Shown here: positions 16,958 to 25,132 of the stretch, piece by piece
How the letters are laid out: every line of letters begins with the position of its first letter
How positions within the stretch are numbered: position 1 is the first letter of the stretch
Assembly (NCBI RefSeq): GCF_029076845.1
Contig: NZ_JARESE010000082.1
Span: forward strand, 1-64,000
Direction: 5' to 3'
From: Novosphingobium album (ex Liu et al. 2023)
GTDB taxonomy: Bacteria > Pseudomonadota > Alphaproteobacteria > Sphingomonadales > Sphingomonadaceae
DNA length: 64,000 bases
Program-made: the position numbers and the translations under genes
Notes under the pieces: model-generated
What the model was told of the DNA's origin: nothing
Database searches by the model: none
The model's input: only the letters and a program-made list of their open reading frames with translations

Positions 16958-17740
16958 TTACCCGAACAGCGCGATCGACTGGGTGCCCGCCGCCATCGGC
17001 ACGCCTTGGGTGTTCCAGATCGCCATGCGCTGGCTGGAACAGCCGGCCTGCGCGTAATCGCCGGTCGATCGCAGCAGCCACCAGCCATCGCGCGTCGTGG
17101 GCGCCGGGGCCAGCAGGTTGACTTGCCAGTGCATGGTGCTGACCGGCACGCCGGGCGCGAGCAGTGGCATCACGCCGGGCGGCAAGGCATCGGCGCAAAG
17201 CAGCAGTTCGACCATGGGATCGAGCCCATCACGCTCGCGCGGGCGCACCCACCAGCACATCTCGGGCTGTTTCGCCGCGGCGCGCGGCAGCGCGAAGCGC
17301 ACGTCGAAATGGTTGCGCAGAAAGGCCACGCCCCGCTCGGTGGATAGCGCCGCGCCCTGTTCGGGCGGGTTGACGCCCGCGGGCATCGGCCGGTGGTCGA
17401 TCGCCAGCGTGCTGGCGACCGGGCCCATGAACGCGAAGCTGGCGGAAAAGCCCACGCCCTTCTCGCCCGCGATCCGCGCCTCGATCCAGGTGGCGTTGCG
17501 CCCTTGGCGCAGGACTTGCGCGGTCGCCGCCACTTGGCCCGAAAGCGGCGCGATCATCGCCATCTGCGCCGAGCGCAGCGGCGGCAGCGCCGTCCCCGCG
17601 CGCATCGCCGCGACCAGCGCCAGCGCCGAGGAAAACCCGCCGTAAGCCGTGCGCCCCTGATGCCAGGTCTCGGGAATATCGACGCACAGGCCCTGGGGCA
17701 CCGGCCGGGCGGCGGCGATCACCGCGGCGAAACCGGACAT
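16958..17740 (-). CDS. Acyl-CoA thioesterase, double hotdog (TesB-like)
   Basis: A 260-residue protein with the layout of TesB-like double-hotdog thioesterases: the first hotdog has HQGRTAYGGFSSALAL, where the helix packs on the acyl-CoA site, and the second contains STMHWQVNL and GWWLLRSTGDYAQAGCSSQ. It would hydrolyse acyl-CoA to free acid and CoA. Its start overlaps the stop of the CsaA-like gene by one base. As the tail of the propionyl-CoA operon it may relieve a surplus of acyl-CoA. Chain-length preference cannot be read. Confidence 0.72.
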   Translation of the reverse strand: MSGFAAVIAAARPVPQGLCVDIPETWHQGRTAYGGFSSALALVAAMRAGTALPPLRSAQMAMIAPLSGQVAATAQVLRQGRNATWIEARIAGEKGVGFSASFAFMGPVASTLAIDHRPMPAGVNPPEQGAALSTERGVAFLRNHFDVRFALPRAAAKQPEMCWWVRPRERDGLDPMVELLLCADALPPGVMPLLAPGVPVSTMHWQVNLLAPAPTTRDGWWLLRSTGDYAQAGCSSQRMAIWNTQGVPMAAGTQSIALFG

Positions 17741-18111
17741 CAGAACAGCCGCGAGCCGTTCGGCACCGGCGTGTCGGGCGCAAACAGCACCACCCTGCCC
17801 GCCTCGTCCGCGAAGCCCAGCGTCAGCGCTTCGGACAGCGCCTTGCCGATCTGGCGCGGCGGGAAGTTCACCACCGCCGCGACTTGCCGGCCGATCAGCT
17901 CGGCCGGCGCATAGAGCGCGGCCACCTGGCCCACGCTCTTCCTCACGCCGATGCCGGGGCCGAAATCGATCCGCAGCTTCAGGCTCGGCTTGCGGGCGCC
18001 TTCGTAGACTTCGGCCGCGACGATCGTGCCCACCCGGATATCGACCCGCAGGAAATCGTCGAAGCCGATCTCCGCGCCGGCGGGCGCTTGCGGGTCATGA
18101 TCCAGATGCAT
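17740..18111 (-). CDS. csaA: CsaA-like tRNA-binding protein
   Basis: A 123-residue OB-fold protein of the CsaA/EMAP-II type (FDDFLRVDIRVGTIVAAEVY at the start; QVAALYAPAELIGRQVAAVV in the middle; a GFADEAGRVVLFAPD end). The family binds tRNA, and the Bacillus member was described as a secretion chaperone. It begins one base after the pccA stop and overlaps the thioesterase by one base, so it is inside the operon. Why it sits here is unclear. Confidence 0.82.
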   Translation of the reverse strand: MHLDHDPQAPAGAEIGFDDFLRVDIRVGTIVAAEVYEGARKPSLKLRIDFGPGIGVRKSVGQVAALYAPAELIGRQVAAVVNFPPRQIGKALSEALTLGFADEAGRVVLFAPDTPVPNGSRLF

Positions 18112-18112
18112 G

Positions 18113-20134
18113 TCACTCCAGTTCCAGGATCACCGCGTCGACGGCCAGGCTGTCGCCGGCCTTGGCGCGGACTTGCTTGACCGTGCCGGCCTTCTCGGCC
18201 CGCAGGATATTCTCCATCTTCATCGCCTCGACCACCGCCAGCGGCTGGCCGATCTCCACCTTGTCGCCCTCGGCCACATGCAGGTTCACCAGCAGGCCGG
18301 GCATCGGGCAGATCAGGAAGCGTGAGAGATCGGGCGGGATCTTCTCGATCATGTGCCCGGCCAGCGCGGCGATCACCGTGGGCAGGACATCGACCTTGTG
18401 GATCGCGCCGCGCGTGGTCATCCGAAAGCCGGTGCGGGTGAGCGCCAGCTTCGCGCCGATCTGCTCGCCATCGACTTCGGCCAGGGCAAAGCGATCGCCG
18501 GGGGTATATTCCATCTCGATATCGACAGGCGTGCCGTTCACCGTGACTTCGTCCTCGGCGATCACCACTTCGTACGGCGACTTGTCGATGGTGACGGTCC
18601 ATTCGGACGGCGGATCGAGCGGCTCGGCCAGCTGGCCGTCGACCCGGCGCGAACGGTCGGCGCGCGCGGTGGCGACGAAGGCGGCCATCGCGGCCAGCCG
18701 GGTCTTCAGCTCGTCCGACGCCGGGGCGCCGTGGAACCCCTCGGGATATTCCTCGGCGATGAAGCCGGTGGTCAGCTCGCCCGAGCGGAAGCGCGGATGC
18801 TGCATGATGGCCGAGACGAAATCGATATTGTGGCCCAGCCCTTCCAGTTCGAAGGCATCGAGCGCGGCGATCTGCTTGTCGGCCGCCTCGTCGCGCGTCT
18901 CGCCCCAGGTGATCAGCTTGGCGATCATCGGATCGTAGAACATCGAGACTTCGCCGCCTTCATAGACGCCGTCGTCCACCCGCACGCCGTCGATCCCGCG
19001 CCGGCCGTTCGCCGCGCCGTCGTCGGCCCAGCCGTCCACCGGCGGATCATAGCGCACCAGCCGGCCGGTCGAAGGCAGGAAGCCGCGATAGGGATCTTCG
19101 GCGTAGATGCGGTTCTCGATCGCCCAGCCGTCGATCTTCACGTCGTCCTGCGTCATCGCCAGCTTTTCGCCGGCGGCCACGCGGATCATCTGCTCGACCA
19201 GGTCGATGCCGGTGATGCATTCGGTGACGGGGTGCTCCACCTGCAGGCGCGTGTTCATTTCCAGGAAGTAGAAGCTCTCGCCCGTCGGGTCCGCGCCCGA
19301 AACGATCAGTTCCACCGTGCCGGCGCTGTAATAGCCCACCGCGCGCGACAGCGCGACGCACTGCTCGCCCATGGCCTTGCGCATCCTGGGCGTGACGAAG
19401 GGCGAAGGCGCTTCCTCGACCACCTTCTGGTGGCGGCGCTGGATCGAGCATTCACGCTCGTTGAGGTAGAGAATGTTGCCGTGCTTGTCGCCCAGGATCT
19501 GGATCTCGATGTGGCGCGGGTTGAGGATGAACTTCTCGATGAACACGCGATCATCGCCGAAGGAATTGAGGCCCTCGCGCTTGGTCGCCTCGAAGCCCTC
19601 GCGCACGTCCTTCTCGTTATAGGCCAGGCGCATCCCCTTGCCGCCGCCGCCGGCCGAGGCCTTCATCATCACCGGATAGCCGATCTCGTCCGAGATGCGC
19701 ACCGCGTGCTCGGTATCCTCGATCTCGCCGACGAAGCCGGGCACGACATTGACGCCGGCCGCCTTGGCCAGCTTCTTCGATTCGATCTTGTCACCCATCG
19801 CCGCGATCGCATTAACCGGGGGGCCGATGAATTCGATGCCCTCGGCCGCCAGCGCCTCGGCGAACGAGGTCCGCTCGGACAGGAAGCCGTAGCCCGGATG
19901 CACCGCATCGGCGCCGGTCTGCTTGCAGGCGGCGATGATCTTGTCGGCGATCAGATAGGACTGTGCCGCCGGGGCCGGGCCGATATGCACGGCTTCGTCC
20001 GCCATCTGCACGAAAGGCGCGCGCGCATCGGCATCCGAATAGACGGCGACCGTCTGGATGCCCATGCGGCGCGCGGTCTTGATGACGCGACAGGCGATTT
20101 CGCCACGGTTTGCGATGAGGATTTTCTTGAACAC
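18113..20134 (-). CDS. pccA: Propionyl-CoA (acetyl-CoA) carboxylase alpha subunit
   Basis: About 673 residues: biotin carboxylase (N-terminal KKILIANRGEIACRVI, ATP-grasp loop KASAGGGGKGMR, catalytic EMNTRLQVEHPVTE), a BT linker region, and a C-terminal biotinyl carrier domain with EAMKMEN, the biotinylated lysine being near residue 639. With PccB it carboxylates propionyl-CoA to (S)-methylmalonyl-CoA. GTG at 20134 is chosen because VFKKILIANRGE is the usual N-terminus; a TTG 15 bases earlier is possible. In this operon it is separated from pccB by about ten kilobases of pathway and accessory genes. Confidence 0.93.
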   Translation of the reverse strand: MFKKILIANRGEIACRVIKTARRMGIQTVAVYSDADARAPFVQMADEAVHIGPAPAAQSYLIADKIIAACKQTGADAVHPGYGFLSERTSFAEALAAEGIEFIGPPVNAIAAMGDKIESKKLAKAAGVNVVPGFVGEIEDTEHAVRISDEIGYPVMMKASAGGGGKGMRLAYNEKDVREGFEATKREGLNSFGDDRVFIEKFILNPRHIEIQILGDKHGNILYLNERECSIQRRHQKVVEEAPSPFVTPRMRKAMGEQCVALSRAVGYYSAGTVELIVSGADPTGESFYFLEMNTRLQVEHPVTECITGIDLVEQMIRVAAGEKLAMTQDDVKIDGWAIENRIYAEDPYRGFLPSTGRLVRYDPPVDGWADDGAANGRRGIDGVRVDDGVYEGGEVSMFYDPMIAKLITWGETRDEAADKQIAALDAFELEGLGHNIDFVSAIMQHPRFRSGELTTGFIAEEYPEGFHGAPASDELKTRLAAMAAFVATARADRSRRVDGQLAEPLDPPSEWTVTIDKSPYEVVIAEDEVTVNGTPVDIEMEYTPGDRFALAEVDGEQIGAKLALTRTGFRMTTRGAIHKVDVLPTVIAALAGHMIEKIPPDLSRFLICPMPGLLVNLHVAEGDKVEIGQPLAVVEAMKMENILRAEKAGTVKQVRAKAGDSLAVDAVILELE

Positions 20135-20203
20135 TCGCAGGCCTTTCAATCAGAAATCAGATGCTTGGGCAGCGGCGATAGCGCGCGAGCCGCCCAATGC
20201 TGT

Positions 20204-20296
20204 GTCACCCCGAACCTGTTCCGGTCGCCATCGCCCGCCGCGCGCCAGAAGCGCGAGCGGTGCAATGGCTGCCGCAACAGGTCCAGCATGACGGGG
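20204..20296. repeat. Intergenic imperfect inverted repeat (REP-like)
   Basis: Arms at 20204-20223 (GTCACCCCGAACCTGTTC) and 20275-20295 (CAACAGGTCCAGCATGAC) are imperfect reverse complements around a core with the GCGCGCC/GCGCGAG pairing. It resembles the short GTCA...CGGG repeats scattered between genes in sphingomonads. It lies between the truncated DUF2442 gene and pccA and may have removed the DUF2442 C-terminus. Confidence 0.5.
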
Positions 20297-20322
20297 TGGA
20301 AGAAGGTCATCCATGATCCGGC

Positions 20323-20481
20323 TCAGGCCGCCTTCGGCGCCGGGGCGCCGTGCAGCAGGCGCGGATACCATGCCAGCGGCACGGCGATGGTGCGGCCGTC
20401 CATCAGGTCGACAATCAGACGATGCTCGTCGCAATGGACATCAAGCACGCGTTCGTCGGTCAGCCTAGCCGAGATATTCAT
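20323..20481 (-). pseudogene. DUF2442 protein, C-terminally truncated
   Basis: A 52-residue frame matching the first part of DUF2442: HRLIVDLMDGRTIAVPLAWYPRLL is the family signature. Normal members continue for about 30 more residues; here the frame ends in HGAPAPKAA just before a REP-like repeat. It overlaps the end of the DUF4160 gene by 17 bases. DUF4160-DUF2442 pairs are common in bacteria and are suspected toxin-antitoxin or regulatory modules (inference in the literature as I remember it). Both partners here are damaged. Confidence 0.65.
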
Positions 20482-20696
20482 GCCATGCCTCCATCAGCTT
20501 GGCCTGGTTTTCCTTCACCATCGCGACAATGCCACCAATCTCCTGCGCGGAACCCGCGGCTCCTAGCGGTTTCGACCGGATCGAGCCAGACCTTGATGGT
20601 TGCCATGTCGCGGTCGAGGTGGACATGCGGCGGCCCGTTCGGCTCGTGGCTGAAGAAATAGAAGCGGCAGGGACCGATCCGCATGACAGTGGGCAA
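20465..20696 (-). pseudogene. DUF4160 protein with frameshift
   Basis: Read from a TTG at 20696 with GGAGG eight bases upstream, frame one gives MRIGPCRFYFFSHEPNGPPH and VHLDRDMATIKVWLDPVE, the DUF4160 core. Near GFRA the frame must shift to continue as QEIGGIVAMVKENQAKLMEA and WHEYLG, the family's C-terminus. The change fits loss of one CG in a CGCGCG run (near 20548-20555). The result is either a true pseudogene or a sequencing error in a GC repeat. It lies between the LprI-like gene and DUF2442 in the operon. Confidence 0.75.
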
Positions 20697-20713
20697 ACGA
20701 AGACCTCCATGCG

Positions 20714-21100
20714 CTATTGCTCGATCAGGTCTTTGAGTTGGGTGGTGCGTTCTTCGGTCAGCCTGGTCCGGCACGTGGCGACGAGCAGCGGCTCCATCGA
20801 ACCGTCCCGAAACAGAAATCCCATGCCGGCGCAATGGGCATCGCGGTATTTCAGCCAGGCGCGCTGCGCGGCGAGCAGGGTTGCGAAGTATCCCGCGGCC
20901 TTGTCATCCGCGCGGTCCAGCCCGGTATCGCGTTCCTTCATGAACGCCACGGTCCGCTGCCACTGCGCGTTCATCGTATCGTCGGCCCGGCGGTATTCCT
21001 CGGCCGCGCACCAGTTCATTTCCTGCTGCGCGACCGGATCGGCGCAGTTCCAGCCCGCATCGGGCGGCGCGGCGGTGGCGGCAAGGAGCGGCAGCAGCAT
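20714..21100 (-). CDS. LprI-like (DUF1311) periplasmic protein
   Basis: A 128-residue secreted protein of the lysozyme-inhibitor LprI family: short signal (LLPLLAATAAPPDAG), then WNCADPVAQQEMNWCAAEEY, the repeated QQEMN/CA pattern of the family, LAAQRAWLKYRDAHCA and a C-terminal CRTRLTEERTTQL. Four cysteines are present, suggesting two disulfides. The ATG at 21100 overlaps the esterase stop (TGATG), so translation is coupled. Some LprI proteins inhibit lysozyme; the role here is not proven. Confidence 0.78.
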   Translation of the reverse strand: MLLPLLAATAAPPDAGWNCADPVAQQEMNWCAAEEYRRADDTMNAQWQRTVAFMKERDTGLDRADDKAAGYFATLLAAQRAWLKYRDAHCAGMGFLFRDGSMEPLLVATCRTRLTEERTTQLKDLIEQ

Positions 21101-22011
21101 CACGGCGCCGGCTCCGCCCGGGGCGCGCAAGGCGGCTCCTGCCCCGCGAGCGGCTTTTCATCGCCGGGAAAGAGGTATTGCATCGCCTCGGGGCTGACGG
21201 TGTGGTAAATCGTCGAATGGGCAAGGTCGGGGCGCTTGAGCGCGCACCAGCGATTGCCCATCGGCTCCCTGGCCGCCAGCGCCGTGACGAGCCGGTCATA
21301 GCCCTGCTCCATCGCCCCGCCCTCGCTGGCGAGATTGAGGTAGAGCCTGGGCGCCCGGGCCCTGCCCCTGAGCAGTTCGGCCGCCTCCCGCGAGAGGCGC
21401 GCGTCGTCCCACCACAGGCTGGGGCTGATCGCGGCGTGGCGCTGGAACAGGCCGGGCTCGCGCAGCGCGCTTTCGACGATGAACAGGCCCGCGAGCGATT
21501 CCCCGATCACCCCGCGCTTGCCGTTCCCGCGATAGCGCGCGGAAACCATCGGCATCACTTCCTCGCGCACGAAGCGGCGAAAGCGGTCGGCATGGCCGGC
21601 ATCGGGATAGTCCTTGAGCAGGTCGGCCGCCGCCGTGGGCCCGGTCAGCTCGGACTGGCGATCCCTCGTCTCGATCCCGACGACGATGACCGGCTGCGAA
21701 CGCCCGAGCATCGTGTTGAGCGCGGTGGTGCCCGAAACATGCAGAAAATCCTGATCGATCCCGCCATCGATCACGTAGAGGAACGCGAACGTACCTTGCC
21801 CGCTGGCGTAGCCGGCCGGCAGGTAGATCGCCAGCTTGCGCTCCTCACCCATGACGCGCGATTGCCAGGTCAGTTCCTCGCCCACGGTGATCGGCCGCGC
21901 GACCACCGCCTCGGCCGCCGGCGCGGCGGCCGAGGCGGGCATGGCCAGCGACAGGGCCAGCGGCAACGCCGCCAGCGCCGCCGGAACCGGCAGGAGCCGC
22001 CGTGGCGTCAC
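21100..22011 (-). CDS. Secreted alpha/beta-hydrolase esterase (IroE/Fes-like)
   Basis: A 303-residue protein with a signal peptide (residues 1-28, ending ASAA) and an alpha/beta-hydrolase domain of the esterase D/IroE group. The nucleophile serine is in IGESLAGLF, preceded by the oxyanion region LYVIDGG; the catalytic His is probably in LAHSTIYH near the end. It overlaps bioB by four bases. Such enzymes hydrolyse siderophore or other esters in the periplasm; the substrate is unknown. Confidence 0.78.
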   Translation of the reverse strand: MTPRRLLPVPAALAALPLALSLAMPASAAAPAAEAVVARPITVGEELTWQSRVMGEERKLAIYLPAGYASGQGTFAFLYVIDGGIDQDFLHVSGTTALNTMLGRSQPVIVVGIETRDRQSELTGPTAAADLLKDYPDAGHADRFRRFVREEVMPMVSARYRGNGKRGVIGESLAGLFIVESALREPGLFQRHAAISPSLWWDDARLSREAAELLRGRARAPRLYLNLASEGGAMEQGYDRLVTALAAREPMGNRWCALKRPDLAHSTIYHTVSPEAMQYLFPGDEKPLAGQEPPCAPRAEPAP

Positions 22012-23021
22012 TCGGCCGCCTCTCGCATGGTGCCGCCAGCGCGCATCGGCTCCTCACCCTGCATGGGCTTGAGGCCAAGGCGCGCGAACATCGCCGCGTC
22101 GGCATCGTCGCCCGCGTTGGGCGCGGTCAGCAGGGTATCGCCCGTGAAGATCGAGTTGGCGCCGGCCATGAAGCACAGCGCCTGCGTCGCCTCCGCCATC
22201 GATTCGCGGCCCGCCGACAAGCGCACCATGCTCATCGGCATGGTGATGCGCGCCACCGCCACGGTGCGCACGAACTCGATATCGTCGATCTTCGCCAGCG
22301 GCGTGTCGGCCAGCATGTCGCCCAGCACCGTGCCCTTCACCGGCACCAGCGCGTTCACCGGCACGCTTTCGGGATGGCGCGGCAGCGTCGCCAGCGTATG
22401 GACGAAGCCGACGCGGTCCGCGCGCGTCTCGCCCATGCCGACGATCCCGCCCGAGCAGACGTTGATCCCGGCGGTCCGCACGTTGTCCAGCGTTTCCAGC
22501 CGGTCTTCCAGAGTGCGCGTGGTGATGACATCGCCATAGCGTTCGGGCGAGGTGTCGATATTGTGGTTGTAGTAATCGAGCCCCGCCTCGGCGAGCATGT
22601 CCGCCTGCGCCGGTGTCAACATGCCCAGCGTCATGCAGGTTTCCAGGCCCATCGCCCGCACGCCCTTCACGATCTCCACGATCCTGGGCATGTCGCGGTC
22701 CTTGGGGTTGCGCCAGGCGGCGCCCATGCAGAAGCGCTGGCTGCCCGCGTCCCTGGCCTGCGCCGCGCGCTGCAGCACTTCGCGCGCATCCATCAGCTTC
22801 GTCGCCTTGACGCCGGCATCGGCGTGGACCGATTGCGCGCAATAGCCGCAATCCTCCTGGCAGCCGCCGGTCTTGATCGACAGCAGCGTGCAAAGCTGCA
22901 CTTCATCGGGCCGATGAAAGCGGCGGTGGACCTCGGCGGCGCGGAACACCAGCTCGGTGAACGGCAGGTCGAACAGCGCCGCGATTTCCTCACGCGTCCA
23001 GTCGGTACGGGGTTCGGTCAT
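22008..23021 (-). CDS. bioB: Biotin synthase
   Basis: A 337-residue radical-SAM enzyme that inserts sulfur into dethiobiotin. The iron-sulfur/SAM motif CQEDCGYC gives Cys54, Cys58 and Cys61. The second cluster ligands and the GMGE, YNHNIDTSPE and FMAGANSIF motifs of BioB are all present. It lies two bases after metY in the propionyl-CoA operon, so biotin supply is co-expressed with the biotin-dependent PccA. The other bio genes are not in the window. Confidence 0.96.
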   Translation of the reverse strand: MTEPRTDWTREEIAALFDLPFTELVFRAAEVHRRFHRPDEVQLCTLLSIKTGGCQEDCGYCAQSVHADAGVKATKLMDAREVLQRAAQARDAGSQRFCMGAAWRNPKDRDMPRIVEIVKGVRAMGLETCMTLGMLTPAQADMLAEAGLDYYNHNIDTSPERYGDVITTRTLEDRLETLDNVRTAGINVCSGGIVGMGETRADRVGFVHTLATLPRHPESVPVNALVPVKGTVLGDMLADTPLAKIDDIEFVRTVAVARITMPMSMVRLSAGRESMAEATQALCFMAGANSIFTGDTLLTAPNAGDDADAAMFARLGLKPMQGEEPMRAGGTMREAAE

Positions 23022-23023
23022 AG

Positions 23024-24298
23024 TCAGATCTGGTCCAGCGCCTGCGCCATGTCGGCGATGATGTCGTCGATATGTTCGATGCCCACCGACACGCGCACGA
23101 CGTCGGCGCCCGCGCCGGCTTCGGCCAGGCCTTCCTCGTCAAGCTGGCTGTGGGTGGTCGAACTGGGGTGGATGATCAGCGAACGGGTATCGCCGATATT
23201 GGCAAGGTGGCTGAACAGCTTGACCGCGGAGACAAGCTTCACCCCCGCGCCATAGCCGCCCTTCACGCCGAAAGTGAACACCGCTCCGCCCTTGCCATCA
23301 AGATACTTGCGCGCCAGCGGGTGATAGGGATCGCCTTCCAGCCCGGCATAGGACACCCAGTTCACCTTGGGATGGGCCTTGAGCCAGGTCGCCAGCATCA
23401 GCGCGTTGGCGCAGTGGCGTTCCATGCGCAAATGCAGCGTTTCCATGCCGGTCAGCGCCAGGAACGCGTTCATCGGCGCGAGCGCGGGGCCAAGATCGCG
23501 CAGGCCCAGCGCGCGGCAGGCGACGATGAAGGCCAGATCGCCCAGCGCATCGCTGAACACCATGCCGTGGTACGAGGGATTGGGCTCGGTCAGGTAGGGG
23601 TACTTGCCCGATGCCTTCCAGTCGAACCGGCCCGAATCGACGATCAGGCCGCCGATGGAATTGCCGTGGCCGTTGAGGAACTTGGTTGCCGAATGGACGA
23701 CGATGTCGGCCCCGTGCTCGATCGGGCGGCACAGCACCGGGGTGGCCATGGTGTTGTCCACCACCAGCGGCACGCCGGCCGCGTGCGCCACCTCGGCAAT
23801 CGCGGCGATATCCTGCACCACGCCGCCGGGGTTGGCGAGGCTTTCGATGAACACCGCGCGCGTCTTGTCGGTGATCGCGGCGGCGACCTCGGCCGGATCG
23901 TCGGCGTCGACGAACCTGGTGTGCCAGGCCATCTTGCGGAACGACTGGCCCAGCTGGTTGAGCGAGCCGCCATAGAGCTTCTTCGCGGCGACGATCTCGC
24001 AGCCCGGCTCCATCAGGGTGTGGAACACGATGAACTGCGCGGCATGGCCCGATGCCACCGCCAGCGCACCGACGCCACCTTCCAGCGCGGCGATCTTGCC
24101 TTCCAGCGCCCCGTTGGTGGGATTGGTGATCCGGGTGTAGATATTCCCGAATTCCTGAAGGTTGAACAGCCGCGCGGCGTGATCGACATCGTCGAACACA
24201 TAGCTGGCGGTCTGGTAGATCGGCGTGATCCGCGCCTTGGTGGTGGGATCGGGCCCGGTGCCGCCATGCACTGCCAGCGTATCGAGTTTCTGGGTCAT
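23024..24298 (-). CDS. metY: O-acetylhomoserine sulfhydrylase / aminocarboxypropyltransferase
   Basis: A 424-residue PLP enzyme of the Cys/Met metabolism family. The PLP lysine is K206 in HSATKFLNGHG; YTRITNPTN and the final HPSSTTHSQL are the MetY-type motifs. It makes homocysteine from O-acetylhomoserine and sulfide. The start at 24298 follows a GGAGAG; the longer open frame through 25030 is an overlap with the neighbouring gene. A methionine gene between methylmalonyl-CoA mutase and bioB links sulfur, methyl and B12 metabolism in one transcript. Confidence 0.93.
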   Translation of the reverse strand: MTQKLDTLAVHGGTGPDPTTKARITPIYQTASYVFDDVDHAARLFNLQEFGNIYTRITNPTNGALEGKIAALEGGVGALAVASGHAAQFIVFHTLMEPGCEIVAAKKLYGGSLNQLGQSFRKMAWHTRFVDADDPAEVAAAITDKTRAVFIESLANPGGVVQDIAAIAEVAHAAGVPLVVDNTMATPVLCRPIEHGADIVVHSATKFLNGHGNSIGGLIVDSGRFDWKASGKYPYLTEPNPSYHGMVFSDALGDLAFIVACRALGLRDLGPALAPMNAFLALTGMETLHLRMERHCANALMLATWLKAHPKVNWVSYAGLEGDPYHPLARKYLDGKGGAVFTFGVKGGYGAGVKLVSAVKLFSHLANIGDTRSLIIHPSSTTHSQLDEEGLAEAGAGADVVRVSVGIEHIDDIIADMAQALDQI

Positions 24299-24315
24299 AT
24301 CGCTCTCCTTCCCGT

Positions 24316-25122
24316 TCAGGCCGCTTGCCGGCCGCCGGCGCGGCGGGCCGCATAGCCGGCCAGCGCATCGGCATAGTGCGGCGCGGCGCGGCGGGCCAAC
24401 TCGCCCTCGCCATAGCCTTCCAGCGATTGCGCCAGCCGCGCCAGTGCTGCATCGCCCAGGCTGCCCAGCGGCGCGCGGTAGATGCCGATGGTGAAGACGA
24501 TCGCGCGCGACCGGGGCAGGCGGCGCAGCGTCTCCCGCTCGCACCGCACGAAAAGCGTCTCGCCCGCATTCTCGGCGGTGACATGGGCGAAGCGCAGCGC
24601 CGGATCGCCCGTGGGCATATAGCGCAGCGCATCGCTGGGCATGACGAAGGCATTGGTGCGGCCGAACAGGTTGTGCGATTGCAAGCCGTCCATGAACTTG
24701 TCGACACCGCTGGAAAGCTGCTCGGCATAGCCGTGGATCGGCTCGTGCACGGCATGGAGCGGCCGCCCCAGCTTTTCGGCCAGCCGCCAGTCGGTCGGGA
24801 AGGCGACCGCCGCGCCGGTCAGGCGAAACGGGCCGCCCGGCTGGTCCTGCGTCATGATGCACAGGTCTTCCCACACCGCGCGCGCCGCCGCTTCCAGCCC
24901 GCCCGCCACGCCCAGCAGCGCGCCCAGCTCGGCAATGCCGGCCTCGGCCTCGGGCAGCACCGCGACGCTTTCGGGATGGGCATCGAATGCTGCCTTGCGC
25001 GCGGCCAGATCGGGCGCGGGCTCCAGCCATTCGCTCTCGTCCAGACGCACCAGCCCCATCCGCAGCGGGCCGGAAACCCGTGCGGCAGGCAGAAGCGTCT
25101 CGACGGAGAAACCCAGGCTCAT
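24316..25122 (-). CDS. Heme-dependent oxidative N-demethylase-like protein (DUF3445)
   Basis: A 268-residue member of DUF3445, whose Pseudomonas mendocina prototype HODM demethylates dimethylamine using a PAS-fold heme domain. Seen here are FPTDWRLAEKLGRPLHAVHEP and the following HGYAEQLSSGVDKFMD, then RFAHVTAENAGETLFVRCER and RLPRSRAIVFTIGIYRAPLG, the conserved order of that family. Substrate is unknown. It lies ten bases after the mutase gene and 17 bases before metY, and its place in a propionyl-CoA operon is unexplained. Confidence 0.8.
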   Translation of the reverse strand: MSLGFSVETLLPAARVSGPLRMGLVRLDESEWLEPAPDLAARKAAFDAHPESVAVLPEAEAGIAELGALLGVAGGLEAAARAVWEDLCIMTQDQPGGPFRLTGAAVAFPTDWRLAEKLGRPLHAVHEPIHGYAEQLSSGVDKFMDGLQSHNLFGRTNAFVMPSDALRYMPTGDPALRFAHVTAENAGETLFVRCERETLRRLPRSRAIVFTIGIYRAPLGSLGDAALARLAQSLEGYGEGELARRAAPHYADALAGYAARRAGGRQAA

Positions 25123-25132
25123 GAGCGGCGCG

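Noticed and set aside
18353..20566. 737-codon plus-strand frame
   Set aside because: Antisense to pccA, His/Arg/Asp-rich shadow without motifs.
24299..25030. N-terminal extension of the sulfhydrylase frame
   Set aside because: The upstream part overlaps the DUF3445 gene in another frame and is low-complexity Arg/Gly/Ala; MTQKL is the family start and has a ribosome site.
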